DNA from: Trichopria drosophilae
Lineage: Eukaryota; Arthropoda; Insecta; Hymenoptera; Diapriidae
Direction of reading: 5' to 3'
DNA: 64,000 nt
NCBI GenBank assembly: GCA_030407085.1
Contig: CM059585.1
Span: forward strand, 89,728,501 to 89,792,500
In this document: one piece after another, positions 38,130 to 49,430 of the stretch
Layout: each line of letters begins with the position of its first letter
Numbering within the stretch: position 1 is the stretch's first letter
Program-made: the position numbers and the translations under genes
Notes under the pieces: model-generated
The model's input: the letters and a program-made list of their open reading frames with translations, nothing else
What the model was told of the DNA's origin: nothing
Database searches by the model: none

Positions 38130-38570
38130 GGAAGAAAGATTGCTCCTCCGACATCGACGATATTTCGCGCAATGCCTATTCTTTGGATTTCCTATCCCTC
38201 GGCATTCCTGATGTCAGCGGGCGTCTTCGGCGTCCTTCCTTCATCGTTTTCTCTCCTATCCGACCATGTCGAGCGATCTAACCTGTTATTTAAGTATCGC
38301 GAATCGCGGGACTTTTTGCCGTCCACTCGGACCGGGCGATAATAAATATCGCGGCTCCCCGGCGACATCATCCAATCCTCTCCTCTGCCGACACCATCCC
38401 CTCGGAAGATCCCCAGGACGAAGACGAAGTCGAGGAAGACTCCTGTTGACCTTTCCGAGAATGTTGCGGAGAATAGGCGCCTGTCTTCATTTCCCCTGTC
38501 CTTCTGTCGCGTGCTGGTGCCAGCAATTAGTCAGACGCTGAGGGATCCGCAACCATCTACGTAAAGTAGA
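38130..38570. other. GC-rich island, possible conserved noncoding DNA
   Basis: Strongly GC- and CpG-rich compared with the flanks. The 91-codon frame at 38266-38541 (+) has no recognisable motif. It could be a regulatory island or part of an exon not recognisable alone. Confidence 0.25.
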
Positions 38571-38904
38571 AAAAAAAGAAAAGAGCTTCTCGAAATTCAT
38601 GGGGGAAAGTAAATGTGTCGTGACAGAATTCGCCGAAAATTGTAGGGCAAAGTTGACGATTCACATGTCCCAGAAATTATTTCTTCTCCTTAGAAAACGC
38701 ACATTAATGTACTGCATTAAACAGAAAGAAAAGGGGTTAGTGGAACCACGATGTAATGACAGAAAAGATTGCAACATTTCATAATACCGTAGAATAAACG
38801 GCATGAAAAAGTTGTTGTCGACAAAATGTTACTTTTACAATTTAAAATTGTAAACTGTGCCATATAGTAGTTATTTTTACTATGAAAATAGGTTATCAAA
38901 TGCG

Positions 38905-38905
<1 letters not shown>

Positions 38906-38952
<47 letters not shown>
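38906..38952. repeat. (AT)n microsatellite, ~47 bp
   Basis: Uninterrupted AT dinucleotides. Produces the false Tyr-Ile run in the frame at 38857-39048. Confidence 0.95.
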
Positions 38953-38955
<3 letters not shown>

Positions 38956-39309
38956 ATTGCTCAGAAATATTTAAGATGGCTATTTATAAAACTTTATTTA
39001 CTTCGATACTTTATATTTTTGGTTATGTACACGATAATTGTCATCTGATAAATTCAATGACTGTTTCTTCTTCTTAAAGTGGTCATATTTTTATTGTTAC
39101 AAATTTCACCATGTTACGAAAACTCGTTTAAACTAGAGGGTGGTTCCCACTTAACAAACTGTTGTTTTCATTATAAAGACATATCACGTTACCCAGGGTT
39201 AAGTTAAGAAGCTTAAAAAATGCTTGTTTTTGTATATTACAAATTGTTTTTTGTGTTCGGTAAATTAATGCTTCGGGGGGCACATTTTTCTGCTAATGTT
39301 AAATTGTGT

Positions 39310-39640
39310 AGGTAATGGTTTCGACGTCGTCACGATTCTATCAGTGGAATTTCAAAATTGAAAATAGGTGATCCAAAAGTTTTTAAATCTTTATTGATTC
39401 TTGTGAAATTTAGTTTGTGATAATGCGATTCAGAGGTCAAATTTTCAAAATTCAAAACTGCGGATGCAACGCGGAGGACATTTTTTGTTAAATATTTGTC
39501 AATTTTTATTAAAGTTGATTTATGGGTTATTTCCTTTTTTGCATACGATCGCCGGGTCAGAATTTCAAAATTAAAACGGGTTTCGGGGCGCTAATTACGA
39601 TGTCAACACCAAAATGCGATGAACCTGAATAAAGTCGATT
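39310..39640 (+). repeat. Degenerate ~120-bp dispersed units, about three forward copies
   Basis: TTTCAAAATTGAAAATAGG near 39350, TTTTCAAAATTCAAAACTGCGG near 39442 and TTTCAAAATTAAAACGGG near 39563 match the family, with GGTTTCGGGGCGCTAATTACGA-like sequence after the last. Confidence 0.55.
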
Positions 39641-39894
39641 TTCCGTCTTGGCATGATCTAGAACTAAGTTGAACGTAGGAAGAAACTAGTTCCATTTTTT
39701 TATATTTTTTGGTATTCGTCTAATATATATTTATTCTTTTTTTTTTCTAAATTTCATGTTTTTTTTTTTTATTTATTGGGCTTTTATCGTGTATATTTTA
39801 TGATATTTACCAAAATCACGTATAAAACACGAAATAATTTCTGTTAATGTCCAAGTACATAAAAAAGTATGATGCAAACAATAAAAAAAAAATA

Positions 39895-40210
39895 ATTTTA
39901 CGGTACTGCATTTTTTAAACTAGATTGGCGAAAAATTCGGAATAAATTGTATGTTCTGTAAAACCAGAAATAGTATTTTTAGATACAAGACCGTAAAACC
40001 AGATTTAAATCTTACGGCCGTGTGTAAGACTTAAGACATTATTTTTCGGTACGGAAAGCTGTAAAAATTCGATTTCGCGGACTGCATTTAGTCCGTATGG
40101 ATTATGTTTTTGACAGCGCATTCATGTGACATGTGATTCGTAAAATTTCATTATACAGACTAAAAGTAGGCCGTAAAATCAGATTTCACGGCTGTAGTAC
40201 CGAAAAAATA
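39895..40210. repeat. Possible MITE with CCGTAAAACCAGA repeats
   Basis: ACGGTACTGCA near 39900 roughly mirrors GGCTGTAGTACCG near 40190. Internal GACCGTAAAACCAGATTT and GGCCGTAAAATCAGATTT repeat in the same orientation. Ends are not defined. Confidence 0.35.
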
Positions 40211-40989
40211 TGTAAACTCATTTTCAGAGTCTGATGTATCGACACTTCCCAGGGATCAATTTTTTTCTACAAAATACGCGTATTTTTCCCGTTAATCGTT
40301 TATAACAAACATATAAATAAAGTATTCAAATTTTCACCAAATTCTAGTATTATACTTACAAGAATCCAGAAAGTACAGATGTGTTGCATAAAATGCGAAA
40401 ATAAATCGAAAATATTTAAAAAACTCAAAATGACCAAAAATGAGTACATAGCCTCTGAAATGGTTAGGCATCCAAATCATAAAACTTTGTATTTGTACAT
40501 ATGGCCATTTTAAGGTTTGCTGCAATATTTTAAAAAGTTGATGATTGTTTTCATACACTGGTTCACCGCAGTCGGTATGGATAACTATTTTTTATAAGAT
40601 TTCTTTGCCTAAGGATTTTTTAATGAAATTAGCTGTAACAAAATTTTATTGCACGATCAATCATCTTATATGTATATGATGTAATCATACATCATGTGTG
40701 TTTTATACAAGTGTAGGGCGAATAGGGAGATGATGGATACATATTGCAGAAACCCTTTATTATTAAATTCGTCTGATTTTAATTTCGCATTCGCCTTGAC
40801 TATAACTTTAACATAAAGGTTGGTTGACTTTTGTATTACTTACTACACAGGAAGTAAATTTTAACTTGTTATATTGCATTTCAAAATTTTTAAATTCATT
40901 ATTATGATCTCATTAACAAACAAACTAACATTATTTATTTCAAACCTTTTTTCTCTTACCCATGTTGAATGGACACTTAAAATAGTATA
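40211..40989. other. AT-rich sequence, nothing recognised
   Basis: No supported feature. Confidence 0.45.
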
Positions 40990-41113
40990 TTATGTGCCAA
41001 GGGCGCAATTATCGATTTCGACGACTGTGAAGTTTGTCGACCGAGCGAAGTGAGGGTAACAATCACACTCGTTGGAGATCGATATTTCGCCCGTGACCAA
41101 TAATGTATTTTTT

Positions 41114-41300
41114 GTCACACCTGCACAAAACTGCCACCTTTCCGTGCAGGTTAAGCGAACGGAAAGTTGCCATTTATGGCCGAGGACGCAACTACGCATG
41201 TGCATGGGCGTTTTTCAATTTTTACCGACCACTGTTCTCATTAGAGCCCGCCACTCGTTACCGCCGGCCAGTAAGGTGGCATTTTTGTTGACAGGTGTGA
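41114..41300. repeat. Inverted repeat pair, GC-richer block, part 1
   Basis: GTCACACCTGCACAAAACTG at 41114 followed by CCACCTT mirrors AAGGTGGCATTTTTG...AGGTGTGA at 41273-41300. Arms are about 27 bp. Confidence 0.6.
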
Positions 41301-41314
41301 TACGCGTGTACCAC

Positions 41315-41454
41315 GGGCGGAAATGCATTACACGCTCGGGCGATGCTGAATCCCTCGTCTACGACATGACTCGGCTTGCCTTCGGCTCGCTTCGTCTTTG
41401 CCTACGACTCCAGCTGCAGTATCGCCCGCGCCGTAATGCATGCCTTTCCGCCCT
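41315..41454. repeat. Inverted repeat pair, GC-richer block, part 2
   Basis: GGGCGGAAATGCATTAC and CTCGGGCGAT (41315-41344) mirror ATCGCCCGCGCCGTAATGCA and CTTTCCGCCC (41421-41452). Arms are about 33 bp. The 136-codon frame at 41072-41482 spans both repeat pairs and is unlikely to be a gene. Confidence 0.65.
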
Positions 41455-41950
41455 AGATACACAATATACTATTTTGATATGATTGTCGTAGGACTCGATA
41501 ACTCGCTCTAGGCCCAGAAATCGAGTTACGGCCGGAGGATCAAAGAGGATCTTATGTCCGAATAAATCTATTTTTACTTTTTTGTTAATTCTATATTTAT
41601 TATTTTATATTTATAAACAAAATTTTCTATTTTGTTTTGCAAATAACGAGCACAACTGATTAAAAGTGAACATAACCAATTTCTTCACAAAAGAATTCGG
41701 TAATTACAAAACATCGTTTAAATACCCATGATTTCAACTGTAATGACGTAAAAATTCTTGACATGGAATTAAAATAGTCCAGCATAATAATTTCGGAAAT
41801 GTTAAATATAAAGCTTAAAAAAAATGCCTTAAACAAATTTGAGGATTGCCAAAAGCTTAATGCAGTTTATGAAGAACTATTAATTTGTCTTAAATCGAAA
41901 AATTACTTCCCATCGCATGTAACTAGAATATATAAATTATGTCTGAATAT

Positions 41951-41993
41951 GGACCCCTGAAGACAGACCCTACATAGGTCCGAAACACCGGGA
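41951..41993 (+). ncRNA. Hammerhead-ribozyme-like core motif
   Basis: CTGAAGA (41957-41963) fits CTGANGA, followed by a short hairpin GACC...GGTC and then GAAAC (41982-41986). This order is the conserved core of hammerhead ribozymes, known in the terminal repeats of Penelope-like elements. The stem adjoining the core is imperfect and the third strand with the cleavage site was not identified. Confidence 0.25.
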
Positions 41994-41999
41994 AAATTA

Positions 42000-44654
42000 T
42001 TATACAGAAATGACTACTAGAAAGTACTCAAACAAAGCAAATAAATTGTAGGTTTCGAGTATACCCGGGAAGTCATTTATCATAAACAATTTTTCAGAAA
42101 ATAGGAGTATTAAGATTTATCGAATCTTGCATCGCTAATTACGAATGTGATGTTAGGTTTTCAAAATTCAAGAAGACGAAACCGCGACAAAAATTAAAAT
42201 GTAATGGGATAGGTTTTTGGAGACGGTGACTGCGAAATGAATGGATGCGGATACGCACAGCATCTAATACCTTATCAAAGTTGACAAGTGACTTCGAATA
42301 ACAACCCTGCAAGCTATTGCATTTATAGTTTAAGAACAATACAAAAATGGTACAATAAGCTGTTTCATAAAAAATATATAAGTTCTCACGTGCAACTTTC
42401 GTTACTAAAGCTGACGAAAAAAAAATTACACTGTTCCAACTTTATCTGCATCCTCGCAGACTGCATTTTTATATAGTATTTTAAAACTATTAAACCATTG
42501 ACGTTCATTTCATTAAGTCTGCCAATACGGATCAAGTGAAAATTAACTTATGAAAAGTTTGTGATACGGAATGAAGTCGAAACCCTTAGTATCATTTAAC
42601 ACACCGTTTATAAAACTGCAGATCCAAAAATTGACAGATTCAACTGATATAAATTTTGTTATTACAATTCCGTTATTTTAACTTTTTATATTTTTTCAAT
42701 TTTGGTAATATACGCATCTTATGTGGCATGTTATACGTATATTAATAAAACTTGTTTGATATAATTGAACCACTATAAATGTTATTTTTGATAAAACTCG
42801 ACAAATTAATATTTATCCTCTTCATTACAAATTGGTATATTTTGGAGATTTGAGTATTTCAAAACATTTTGGATAAGTTTTTTCGAAAAAGTTGATTCAA
42901 CTATTTTTTGTAATTCCGTATTTGACTACTGTAAAATGGTTCCATTATCTATATGTTTTCTATCTGGGTAGGAGCTCCGAAAAAACGACAAAAGTCAATT
43001 TTGAATAATAATTTTAAAATGTTAATAATAATTGTTTAAATCACGCATTGTATACACTTTCATTGCCTTGGCTTATACAATGTATTATATGTGTAGATTA
43101 GAAAATTACAAAGTCGTTGCTACTTACTAATTTGCATCAAATTAGAAGTAAATCCGTGTGTAACTTGTTTATTTCTTTTCCACGAGCAAATGTATTATTA
43201 GGCCGAGAATTGTGATGTTTTAACGAATAATAAACTTAGTGTATTGATGGTGAGAGAAGATATCTTAATTGTGTTCAGCCATTATACGAGACGTAATTAT
43301 CTCTACTAGAGGTATGCGCCTTACTAATATAGAATACCACGCTATTCTTCAATTTTCCCGATGGCAATAAATTTTTCTTCGATTTCAATGCCGAATTGTT
43401 CGCTAATAAGTCATAAATTTTTATACGAATTTCAATGTAAATGTAAATAATAGCTGTATATTTAATTCCATTGTGGTTACTATTAAAAATATAAGAGATA
43501 TAACTGTGCTAACAATTAAATTTAAATCGATGTGAATTCAGAGATTGATTCGCGCAAGGTAAAATACAAAATGTATTCGACAAAGAATTCACCATAAAAA
43601 ATTAAAAATTGTCTAATGAATTAATACATCACGTAAAGTGTTGTAATTAATGTCCTTGCACGAAGCCTTCCGTAATTACGTATGTGCGATACACATCTAC
43701 ATAGAGGAGAGTGCGATGGTTTAGGTGATGTAGAGCTGGATAATTCAAGTAAATAAACCAGTTTATTATTTCATACGATGTAAATTTATTTAAATGTGAC
43801 ATTTTACTTTTAATTTATATCTTCAATGTATCTTGAATTTATCAAGAAAAATATCATTAAATTTATCTAAGGTTCCTGTACCTTTATAATTTTTTCTTTT
43901 TCCTTTAAATAATGATTTCAACTACTTATTCAATTAATGTTAAACACGCTCATTAATTGAATTGGATCATTTTTCGTGTAATGATTTGTCAAAACGATCA
44001 GTACTAATTGCATTATATTTAAAAATAATATAACCCAATTCTTTGTTAGTAGTAAAGTCTTACTATACTGTGGATGAATAGAAATAATTCGATATTAAAT
44101 TCAAAGTTTTACTAAAATATGTTTCTCTTTACTCAATATTTAATATCATTGTGAAATTATACTTATTTTGGTCGATTAAATTAATATTTTCATTAAGAAT
44201 CGTGTTATAACTAATTTGTTTAAACTCGATTTGTGCCATACGTTTGTCTTTACATGCAATTCATCCGAAAATTGTCGACCAGGATTTTTTGAGCTCGCTG
44301 ATTATGATTTTGCGTCATTAATTCTGATGTTAATTTTCCTAAACTTAGTATCCGGAATCCAATCTGACATATAAACATTTTTTAAAATATAATCTTGAAA
44401 CACAAAGTTGTTAATCAGGTATGACTCTGATAACTTGTATTAACCTTCTGCACAGTACCGTAATCTATCACACATACAGTTGTCATTTTCACCGTGTTTA
44501 ATACAATTTAAACTCGATTTAGTTGTTTTTCTGTAATTCCAGGATAGTAATTACATACTACAGAATCTGAAATTACATAAAATTAGTAAATATTTTCAAT
44601 GATTTTGGTAACAGAACTAAATAAATACTGAAAAATACTGCTTCCTTAAAAAAA
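42000..44654. other. AT-rich sequence, little recognised
   Basis: A faint ~120-bp-family fragment (GAGCTCGCTGATTATGATTTT) lies near 44290. No gene is supported. Confidence 0.4.
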
Positions 44655-44658
44655 TATA

Positions 44659-45642
44659 CAGGGTGTCCGAAAAGTATGGAAACACTCAAATATCTCGGAA
44701 AATCGACATCGAATCGAAAAAGTAAAAATACACGTATTCAATGGTTTCAAGAGAGCTATCCAGTGACACCTAACACAACCCCCCACCCCCACCCGCTGGG
44801 GGTGATAGAGGGGGTAACTTAAAAATTTTAAATGGGAACCCCCAATTTTTATTGCAGATTTTGCTTCCTCAGAAAAAGTTACGTAAATTTTGCCTACCAT
44901 TATAATTGTTTTTGTTGACAGATGGCGCTGTAATCAACGAAATTAAAAAATTATTCTAAAAAGTTTTAAAAATCTCGCGAAAAACACAACGGATCAAAAA
45001 AGTAAAAACACACGTATTCAATGGTTTCAAGAGAGCTATCCAGTGACACCTAACACAACCCCCCACCCCCACCCGCTGGGGGTGATACTAGGGGTAACTT
45101 CTACACGTCAAACGGGAGACCTCAATTTTTATTGCAGATTTTGCTTCCTCAGAAAAAGTTACGTAAATTTTGCCTACCATTATAATTGTTTTTGTTGACA
45201 GATGGCGCTGTAATCAACGAAATTAAAAAATTATTCTAAAAAGTTTTAAAAATCTCGCGAAAAACACAACGGATCAAAAAAGTAAAAACACACGTATTTA
45301 ATGGTTTCAAGAGAGCTATCCAGTGACACCTAACACGACCCCCCACCCCCACAGGCTGGGGGTGATGGAGGGGGAAACTTAAAAATTTTAAATGGGAACT
45401 CCCAAATTTTATTGCAGATTTCTCTTCTTCAGAAAAAGTTACGTAAATTTTACCTATTATAATTATTTTTGTTAACAGATGGAGCTGCAATCTGCGAAAT
45501 TAAAAAATTACTAAAAAATATTTAACTTGACGTACATGGAATAGCATACCACGTTTTCAGAATTTTAAATAACGTCTTTTGCCTTTAAATATTTCTAGTT
45601 TACCGATTCTCACCGCGAGGAGGTAGACGATTTTGAGAATCT
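44659..45642 (+). repeat. Left TIR of the DD41D element, three 280-bp units
   Basis: AGTAAAAA(T/C)ACACGTATT starts units at 44721, 45001 and 45281, an exact 280-bp period. Units 1 and 3 have counterparts in the right TIR. Unit 2 has none and differs from unit 1 in a short internal segment (about 45087-45122). The inner end is GACGATTTTGAGAATCTT. Confidence 0.9.
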
Positions 45643-45798
45643 TCTGTTTTACTTTTTTTTTTATTTGATTTCTGTTTTTTACCTTTTTTTTATTCTTCAC
45701 TATTAAATTTTTTTATGTTTTTTTTTAATGTATTTGCTTACCTTTTCTTCCAGATATTAAAATTCTTTATTCGCTCCCCCCTTGTAATTGTGCATACA

Positions 45799-46222
45799 AA
45801 GTTTTTGACAGAAAAATGAAGAATCGACATCCTTATTCTACGAGGAAGTGAATGTCGTGTATCCGAATAGCGTAAATGGTGACCAAATCCGCATATGGTG
45901 TTATGGCTTTCTTGCATGACTGTGATTTTGTATACTTGTGTGAAAGTACTGTAGGTATCGCTTGCGGAAACCCATTGCATACACTCGGTCGATTTTTTCA
46001 ACTGCCAGTGTTACAGAGAAAGTAGTCAATAATCGAACATCGTCAGCGTCCAAATCAAAACAGCACGTCTTAGTATTAGTTAAGCTCTATTGTTTGAATG
46101 AGTCAAGGTCTCGGTTATTTTTCAGCTTTGTGAAAATTACACATGCGAGCGTCACTCTTGTCGAAAACTTGGTCAAATTCGTACCGCAAAAAATCGCAAT
46201 TCTCTTCGTTCTCGCTATTTGA
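45799..46222 (+). pseudogene. Decayed N-terminal transposase fragment
   Basis: This is related to the 5' end of the intact transposase and lies about 560 bp before it in the same orientation. The position matching the start codon is AAG. The reading continues FLTEK, a stop, then RIDILILRG, closely matching SLTQKERIEILILRG of the intact protein, and is then broken by more stops and frame changes. Weaker similarity extends through the Gly-Arg-Pro linker region (near 46010-46060) to about residue 120, the second helix-turn-helix. The catalytic domain is not duplicated. Upstream sequence (CTTCCA...TTGTAATTG) is also shared, so the promoter region was duplicated too. Confidence 0.65.
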
Positions 46223-46358
46223 TACTTAATGTAATGTTTCTCTAACATTTGAATTTCTTCTAATTTTTTATATTTCTTTTATTTCTTCATTCTTTGCTTC
46301 ATATTTCTTCCATTTCGATACATTCTGTATTCTGCCTCCTGTTGTAATTTGGCATACT

Positions 46359-47432
46359 ATGTCTTTGACACAAAAAGAAAGGATCGAAATCCTTATTCTG
46401 CGAGGATGCGGCGATAAAAAAAGAACATACGAACAAGTCGTCCGCCAATTTAATGATACCCATCCTGATCGTCTACCTATTTGCAAATCAACTGTTTGTA
46501 AGACTGTTTCTCGGTTTCAAGATACTGGCTCTGTCAATGATCGACCAAAATCAGGAAGACCAAAAACGTCCACGAACGAAGACAACAGTTTAGCGGTCTG
46601 TGCAAGTGTCGTTGAGGACGTCCATACTTCGGTAAGAAAGATTGCGCAAGCCACTGGTATCGGCAAATCGTCTGTCCATGAAATATTAAAAGCAAATAAG
46701 TTCCATCCATATAAAATAAAATATGTACAAGAACTTTCGGAAGATGACTTCGATCGGAGATTAGAATTTTGTGAGGAAATGATGAGACGTTGTGACGAAA
46801 ATGAATTATTTCCTTTCTGGATATGCTTCTCTGATGAAGCTACGTTTCAGTTGAGTGGAGAAGTTAATAGGCACAACCTACGATATTGGTCGGACGAAAA
46901 TCCTCATTGGATGAGAGATACTCACACACAACATCCACAGAAAATCAATGTTTGGGCTGGCATTTTGTGCAATCAAATTGTTGGGCCTTTCTTCGTTGAA
47001 GAGAATTTCACGGCTGAAAGGTACTGTAATTTGTTAAATAACCAGATTATACCGGCAATACGAAATATTGCTGGTATAGCGTTTGATAATGTCTGGTTTC
47101 AACAGGATGGAGCTCCTTGTCATTTTGGTTTGATTGTACGCAATCTATTAAATAATATTTTCCCCCGACGTTGGATTGGTAGGAGGGGTTCGATCGAGTG
47201 GCCACCGAGGTCACCTGATCTAACTCCTCTGGACTATTTTTACTGGGGTTTCTTGAAGAACAAGGTCTACGAAACGAAACCAAAAGACATTGATGAGTTG
47301 AAAGAAAAAATAATTCAAGGTTCTAATACAGTATCTCAAGAAATGCTGCAAAAAGTTTATGATAACTTCTATGCACGATTGGGATATTGTCAAGTTGCTG
47401 AAGGACTTCAATTCGAACATCTTATAAATTAG
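46359..47432 (+). CDS. Mariner-like DD41D transposase, intact
   Basis: A 357-residue protein that would bind the element's inverted repeats and catalyse cut-and-paste transposition in the nucleus. Residues 1-72 form an N-terminal helix-turn-helix of the DUF4817 type (motif STVCKTVSRFQDTGSV), ending in a GRPKTS linker like the GRPR motif of mariners. Residues 75-125 form a second helix-turn-helix (TGIGKSSVHEILK). The catalytic core has D159 (FSDEATF), D250 (QQDGAPCH) and D292 (SPDLTPLDYF). Spacing D250-D292 leaves 41 residues, hence DD41D rather than the DD34D of classical mariners. Length is normal and no stop or frameshift is seen. The start Met precedes a SLTQKERI opening typical of the family. 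DD41D members such as the rosa/visitor types are known; membership in either is not established. Confidence 0.95.
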   Translation: MSLTQKERIEILILRGCGDKKRTYEQVVRQFNDTHPDRLPICKSTVCKTVSRFQDTGSVNDRPKSGRPKTSTNEDNSLAVCASVVEDVHTSVRKIAQATGIGKSSVHEILKANKFHPYKIKYVQELSEDDFDRRLEFCEEMMRRCDENELFPFWICFSDEATFQLSGEVNRHNLRYWSDENPHWMRDTHTQHPQKINVWAGILCNQIVGPFFVEENFTAERYCNLLNNQIIPAIRNIAGIAFDNVWFQQDGAPCHFGLIVRNLLNNIFPRRWIGRRGSIEWPPRSPDLTPLDYFYWGFLKNKVYETKPKDIDELKEKIIQGSNTVSQEMLQKVYDNFYARLGYCQVAEGLQFEHLIN

Positions 47433-47574
47433 TGGGCATAGACATGTTAAAAATCCAGTAAAGAAAATAGAAGCGAAGGAAAATTTAAACTTTAAAATAG
47501 AAAAAAAATTAAAAAAATAAAAAAAAAACAAATAAAAGGTAAAAACAAAAAAAAATATACAAAAATAAAAAAAA

Positions 47575-48251
47575 AAGATTCTCAAAATCGTCTACCTCCT
47601 CGCGGTAAGAATCGGTGAACTTTGAAATATTTAAAGGCAAAAGACGTCATTTAAAATTTTGGAAACGTGGTCCGCTATTCCAGGTACGTGGTTCGCTGAT
47701 TGCAGCTCCATCTGTTAACAAAAATAATTATAATAGGTAAAATTTACGTAACTTTTTCTGAAGAAGAGAAATCTGCAATAAAATTTGGGAGTTCCCATTT
47801 AAAATTTTTAAGTTTCCCCCTCCATCACCCCCAGCCTGTGGGGGTGGGGGGTCGTGTTAGGTGTCACTGGATAGCTCTCTTGAAACCATTAAATACGTGT
47901 GTTTTTACTTTTTTGATCCGTTGTGTTTTTCGCGAGATTTTTAAAACTTTTTAGAATAATTTTTTAATTTCGTTGATTACAGCGCCATCTGTCAACAAAA
48001 ACAATTATAATGGTAGGCAAAATTTACGTAACTTTTTCTGAGGAAGCAAAATCTGCAATAAAAATTGGGGGTTCCCATTTAAAATTTTTAAGTTACCCCC
48101 TCTATCACCCCCAGCGGGTGGGGGTGGGGGGTTGTGTTAGGTGTCACTGGATAGCTCTCTTGAAACCATTGAATACGTGTATTTTTACTTTTACGATTCG
48201 ATGTCGATTTTCCGAGATATTTGAGTGTTTCCATACTTTTCGGACACCCTG
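47575..48251 (-). repeat. Right TIR of the DD41D element, two 280-bp units
   Basis: Inverted copy of left units 1 and 3. By eye only about one base differs over the outermost ~560 bp. The inner ~125 bp, from CTCAAAATCGTC inward, is more diverged from the left arm. Confidence 0.9.
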
Positions 48252-48299
48252 TATATTATTAGAAACATATTCATTCAATTTTCATAAAACATTGGAAAT

Positions 48300-48763
48300 A
48301 CAAATTTTTGGGTTTAGTGATTACGAATTTGGCCTTATTTTTTAAAAACTCAAAATGGCAGATCCAAGATGGCGGATCAAAATGCAAAAAGTTACTTAAT
48401 CGATCTGAATCAGTCTATTCCTAAGTTTTCGTTGTCGTTGATTACGAATCTGACATTAGATTTTGAAAATTCCAAATGGCGGATTCCAATACGACGAACG
48501 ACAAAATTAATAATTTATCGGATATTCATAAAACATATTATTCGGGGGTATTTGGGGTCTCCGTCTACGTATATAATGTCTAATTTTTTAATTTTAAATG
48601 GCAGATGCCAAAAAGAAGGAATGTTATTAACTTAAGGTAATACAATTTTACGTTTCGAATTTTGAAAGTTTAAGGACGTGATTCGTGATCAGCAACCTCG
48701 AAAACTCCCGAGTAACAAAATTCAGCTGTTTTCCTTGTACCGAAAAACTGATGTTTCAAAGGG
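48300..48763. mobile_element. Right end of a piggyBac-like element with ~120-bp units
   Basis: Three forward units (near 48345, 48460 and 48590, each with an AAATGGC core) are followed by an inverted unit (48650-48720). The end ATGTTTCAAAGGG abuts TTAA at 48764-48767. Inverted, the last ~110 bp match the left end of the element at 884. The left end was not found; the DD41D element inserted just upstream and may have split it. Confidence 0.6.
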
Positions 48764-49069
48764 TTAAAACCCTTTAACGTAGAAATGGCCAAAAAAGTCA
48801 ACTTCAAGTATCAAAAAAATATTGGGAAACATATTCTTGTGTAAAAAATTCTCATCTTTCGAATGGCATAGCCAAATTTATCAGTAGATGACTGCATATT
48901 GTTCTTTTTAACAATATAAAAAAAAAAAAAACGCCGATATTTTATGTTTTATTTTTAAAGAATTTTTTTATCTATGTTGTCGGTACTTAAAAACATTCTA
49001 ACCTATCAGGATGCGGGACCCGAATGTTCTACTTCAAAAATATATTTTTTGATACTTTGATTTTTATTG

Positions 49070-49430
49070 TTAACCGATTCAAAATGGCGTCCGAATGCCC
49101 AAAATTATTGAAAAATCACAGTAATGTGCACTTTTGAAGTTTAATCTAAATTTTAGCGGAAAAAATAACTTTTGTCAGTTTTGTAGCAATAGATTGGATG
49201 CACATTAGCAGACTTAGCTTAGAATACAAATGATTTTCAAGATGACGACCGTGATGAGTCAGTTAAAATAACGTATTTACACAGCGTTGTAACCATTGTA
49301 TAATGTTCAAACCTCTTTATTCAATAGTTTTATGAACTAAAAGGATCATTAAATCTGAATTCATTATTAGCTTATCAAAATTCAAAATGGCAGATCCAAT
49401 ATGGCGGACCGCAAAATAAAAAATACCGAT
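49070..49430 (+). repeat. Fragments of the ~120-bp dispersed unit
   Basis: GATTCAAAATGGCGTCCG at 49076 and TTCAAAATGGCAGATCC near 49380, followed by AATATGGCGGACCGCAAAAT, belong to the family. The intervening sequence is unassigned. Confidence 0.6.

Larger units (their letters stand above)
44659..48251 (+). mobile_element. Tc1/mariner-superfamily DD41D transposon with long repeat-built TIRs
   Basis: A 3593-bp element with TA (within TATA) on both sides, at 44657-44658 and 48252-48253. Both ends begin CAGGGTGTCCGAAAAG. TIRs are about 984 bp (left) and 677 bp (right), far longer than in typical mariners. One intact transposase gene occupies the centre on the plus strand, preceded by a decayed fragment of a second. 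T-rich and A-rich tracts border the inner TIR ends. Near-identity of the outer arms and the open transposase frame suggest recent mobility. Confidence 0.93.

Noticed and set aside
38857..39048. Frame with a Tyr-Ile repeat
   Set aside because: It is the (AT)n microsatellite read in frame.
41072..41482. 136-codon frame in a GC-rich block
   Set aside because: It spans two hairpin repeat pairs, has no domain, and overlapping frames are open as well.
44646..45490. Two related 84-codon minus-strand frames, repeated at 47700-48345 plus
   Set aside because: They are translations of the 280-bp TIR units of the DD41D element. Identical copies in both arms follow from the inverted repeat, not from genes.
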